This document shows positions 3,738 through 5,494 of a stretch of DNA of 5,494 nt, in pieces. The stretch lies in the NCBI GenBank assembly GCA_964360145.1, contig CAYHWW010000216.1, forward strand, positions 1 to 5,494, in the 5' to 3' direction. The translations under genes and the position numbers were made by a program. The DNA is from CAYHWW01 sp964360145 (lineage in GTDB: Bacteria; Bdellovibrionota; UBA1018; CAYHWW01). Position 1 is the first letter of the stretch. Every line of letters starts with the position of its first letter. The notes beneath the pieces were generated by a model, which was not told the origin of the DNA, searched no databases, and saw only the letters and a list, made by a program, of their open reading frames with translations.

Positions 3738-5494
3738 TTAAGGCTGTGTAACGATCGCATCAACCTCCAAAGTGACCGCGGTCTGTGCCAACGCCCGGCC
3801 ATTCAGTACCGCGCCGGTATTCAGCGAGATCAGCGTTTGACTCAATATGATTCCCTTGAATTGAACCGTCGTTCCAAGGACCGCCTGGCCAGAGACCTGC
3901 CAGAAGATGTTCTTGGCCTGGCAGCCGGTCAGAGTGACAATGGCACCGTTGCCCACGGTAAGATCTTGCGCTACTTGGAAGATGAAAACAGCATTCGAAT
4001 CTAACGAGCAGTCGAGAGTGACACCAGCAGCGTCTATAGCAAGTCCGGTTCCCCATTTATACAGTCCCGGAGCGAGGGTCATCCCGGTTATATTTCCAGC
4101 TCCCCGATCTACATCAGGAGCCGGCACTGTCCGTCCGGCAGCATCGGTGAACGCGGTTTCCATATTGCTTACGGCCGTGGTCAGGTTAGACGGGGTAGGC
4201 TCCGTATAGTTGGCTGCGTAAATCTTTCCGGTCACCAAGGGTGATGTCGAAAATGTATTCGTGGCATCCATGCTCAGTCCAAATCCCGTGATGCCCGTCG
4301 AATCGATGGGACTCACGCCCATGTCGCCGGTCACCTGGGCCCCGGCAGTGACGCCAGCGGTTGAGATTCCTGATTTTGTCAGTATCGCAAAATTGCCGGC
4401 CAAGCCAAGGTCAACTGGCAGTGGATATGCTCCGCCCGCAGCTCCGGTGGTAAAGTCCCATGATGTAGCGGCCAATGCATTCCCGGCCACATCCTTGGCT
4501 CCGGAGGTAATCGTAGCCGTATATACGGCGCTGGCCGCAAGGTCGCTGGTCGGATTGAAGATCGCGGTCGTTGCGCTGGGGGTTGTCACCGCACCTGAAA
4601 CAGCCGAGGCTCCCTGCATCAAGCTAAAGGTCGCGGTGTTGAGCGTAGTAGCGTCCATCGCCTCGCTAAAGGTGGCGACGATGTTCGTGTTGACCGCTAC
4701 ATCAATGACCCCACTCGCAGGGACGGTAGTCACGGTGGGCGCGGTGTTGTCTACCTCAGTGGTAAAGCTCCATGATGTAGCGGCCATTGGATTGCCGGCC
4801 AGATCCTGCGCCCCGGTGGTGATCCTGGCCGTATAGGTGGTGTTGGCCCCAGTGGTGCTAGCCAGCAGATTGCCGGTCGGATTGAAGGTCGCGATATTGC
4901 CCGCGTAGGTCACCACACCTGAAACAGGCGTGCTCACCCCTTGCGTCAGGGTAAAGGTTGAGCTGTTGATCGTTGCTGTGTCCATCGTCTCAAGGAAGGT
5001 GGCGGTGATGTTCGCGGTGACCGCTACGCCGGAAGCCGCATTCAGAGGGTCGGTGGAACTCACGGTAGGCGCAGTGCTGTCTGACGTTGCACCGGCGGCA
5101 AAGGTCCATATCTTATCGGCAGCCAACGCATTGCCGGACAGGTCCTTGGCCCCGGTGGTTATCGTGGCCGTATAGGTCGCGCCGGCTACGAGGGCGCCGG
5201 TCGGATTGAAAGTCGCGATATTGCCGACGTAGGTCACCACACCAGGAACAACCGTGGTTCCTTGCTTCAGGGTAAAGGTTGAACTGTTGATCGTTGCAGC
5301 GTCCATCGCCTCAAGAAAGGTGGCAGTGATGCTCGAGTTGACCGCTCCGGTGCCCGCATCCGCAGGGACGGTGGAACTCACAGTCGGCGCGGTGTTGTCT
5401 GCCGTTGCGCCGGTGGTAAAGCTCCATGTCTTGTTGGCCGCCATTGCATTACCGGCCACATCCTTGACTCCGGTGGTGATCGTTCCCGTATAAA
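3738..5494 (-). CDS. Big_5 repeat protein with C-terminal DUF3494 (ice-binding-like) domain, 5' end outside the window
   Basis: The frame is open to the right edge and reads in mid-domain there (YTGTITTGVKDVAGNAMAANKTWSFTT), so the start lies outside the window. The GTG at 5459 is the valine of the repeat motif DVAGN, not a start. About 585 residues are visible. Counting that valine as residue 1, a partial Big_5 domain ends near 20. Three complete SbsA/Big_5 Ig-like domains follow at 21-126, 127-236 and 237-340, each with D(N/S)TAPTV, ATF.E(A/T)MD..T(I/L)N and Y(T)A.IT.GA.D..GN. Residues 341-573 are a DUF3494 domain of usual length: LGLAGNFAILTKSGIS, GDMGVSP, APGLYKWG, AVFIFQVAQDLTVG, NIFWQVSGQAVLGT, FKGIILSQTLISLNTGAVLNGRALAQTAVTL. 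Cysteines 484 and 513 could pair. By analogy with genes B and C the missing N-terminus is probably a lipoprotein signal. The role is likely surface display of an ice-binding or adhesive head on an Ig-like stalk. Confidence 0.9.
   Translation of the reverse strand, partial: YTGTITTGVKDVAGNAMAANKTWSFTTGATADNTAPTVSSTVPADAGTGAVNSSITATFLEAMDAATINSSTFTLKQGTTVVPGVVTYVGNIATFNPTGALVAGATYTATITTGAKDLSGNALAADKIWTFAAGATSDSTAPTVSSTDPLNAASGVAVTANITATFLETMDTATINSSTFTLTQGVSTPVSGVVTYAGNIATFNPTGNLLASTTGANTTYTARITTGAQDLAGNPMAATSWSFTTEVDNTAPTVTTVPASGVIDVAVNTNIVATFSEAMDATTLNTATFSLMQGASAVSGAVTTPSATTAIFNPTSDLAASAVYTATITSGAKDVAGNALAATSWDFTTGAAGGAYPLPVDLGLAGNFAILTKSGISTAGVTAGAQVTGDMGVSPIDSTGITGFGLSMDATNTFSTSPLVTGKIYAANYTEPTPSNLTTAVSNMETAFTDAAGRTVPAPDVDRGAGNITGMTLAPGLYKWGTGLAIDAAGVTLDCSLDSNAVFIFQVAQDLTVGNGAIVTLTGCQAKNIFWQVSGQAVLGTTVQFKGIILSQTLISLNTGAVLNGRALAQTAVTLEVDAIVTQP
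4440..5399 (-). repeat. Three complete tandem Big_5 coding repeats in gene A
   Basis: The units, in order of translation, are 5082-5399 (106 codons), 4752-5081 (110 codons) and 4440-4751 (104 codons); a fourth runs off the right edge. The first two are close at the DNA level: a 62-base stretch around 5270-5331 differs from its counterpart around 4950-5011 at only about six positions by my count. The third is clearly more divergent and adjoins the head domain. Confidence 0.8.

Noticed and set aside
4261..4836. Long plus-strand open frame opposite gene A (also 4930-5175 and 5254-5493)
   Set aside because: It is antisense to a repeat-coding gene with clear domain matches. Its Val/Ala/Ser-rich translation mirrors the Ala/Thr repeats, and it has no domain of its own.
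5457..5459. GTG as the start of gene A
   Set aside because: The frame continues upstream to the window edge with typical Big_5 residues, so this codon is an internal valine.

Overview
The window reads as a piece of a proteobacterial chromosome. Three related lipoprotein genes, all on the minus strand, are separated by intergenic regions rich in palindromic repeats. Two features suggest a beta- or gammaproteobacterium: GTAG-headed REP palindromes and the lipoprotein signal MNRF(E)...FVAGCGS. The style of the proteins recalls freshwater Betaproteobacteria such as the Gallionellaceae/Nitrosomonadales. That placement is an impression only; the window contains no housekeeping or taxonomic marker gene.

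Layout in the direction of transcription (right to left). Gene A (5494 to 3738) enters from beyond the right edge. It carries one partial and three complete SbsA/Big_5-type Ig-like repeats and ends in a DUF3494 (ice-binding-protein-like) domain. After its stop codon come a REP doublet (REPIN-like, core 3667-3710) and a strong intrinsic terminator (3577-3602). Next is a conserved upstream block with a dyad (3367-3450), then a leader holding a solo half-REP (3255-3327) and a hairpin with a T-run (3234-3261). Gene B (3206 to 888) encodes a 772-residue lipoprotein. It has five tandem repeats of a different beta-sandwich type (DUF5018/cadherin-like, tentative) and a divergent DUF3494 C-terminus. 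After it come a second REPIN-like element (core 783-831), a degraded copy of the terminator (718-745) and a second copy of the upstream block and dyad (590-674). Gene C (404 to 30) starts with nearly the same lipoprotein signal as gene B, enters a Big_5 domain and stops inside it. Homology is lost close to the left edge, so gene C looks truncated.

The three genes appear to be duplicates of one cassette: upstream dyad block, long leader, strong RBS, lipoprotein signal, Ig-like stalk, DUF3494 head, REPIN-like element, terminator. The stalk has been exchanged between copies while the start, the signal and (in A and B) the head type were kept. From the known families, the expected products are outer-membrane-anchored surface proteins displaying a DUF3494 head on a beta-sandwich stalk. 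Their role could be ice binding, adhesion or carbohydrate binding; the sequence does not decide which. No RNA genes, CRISPR array, transposase or replication origin were seen.
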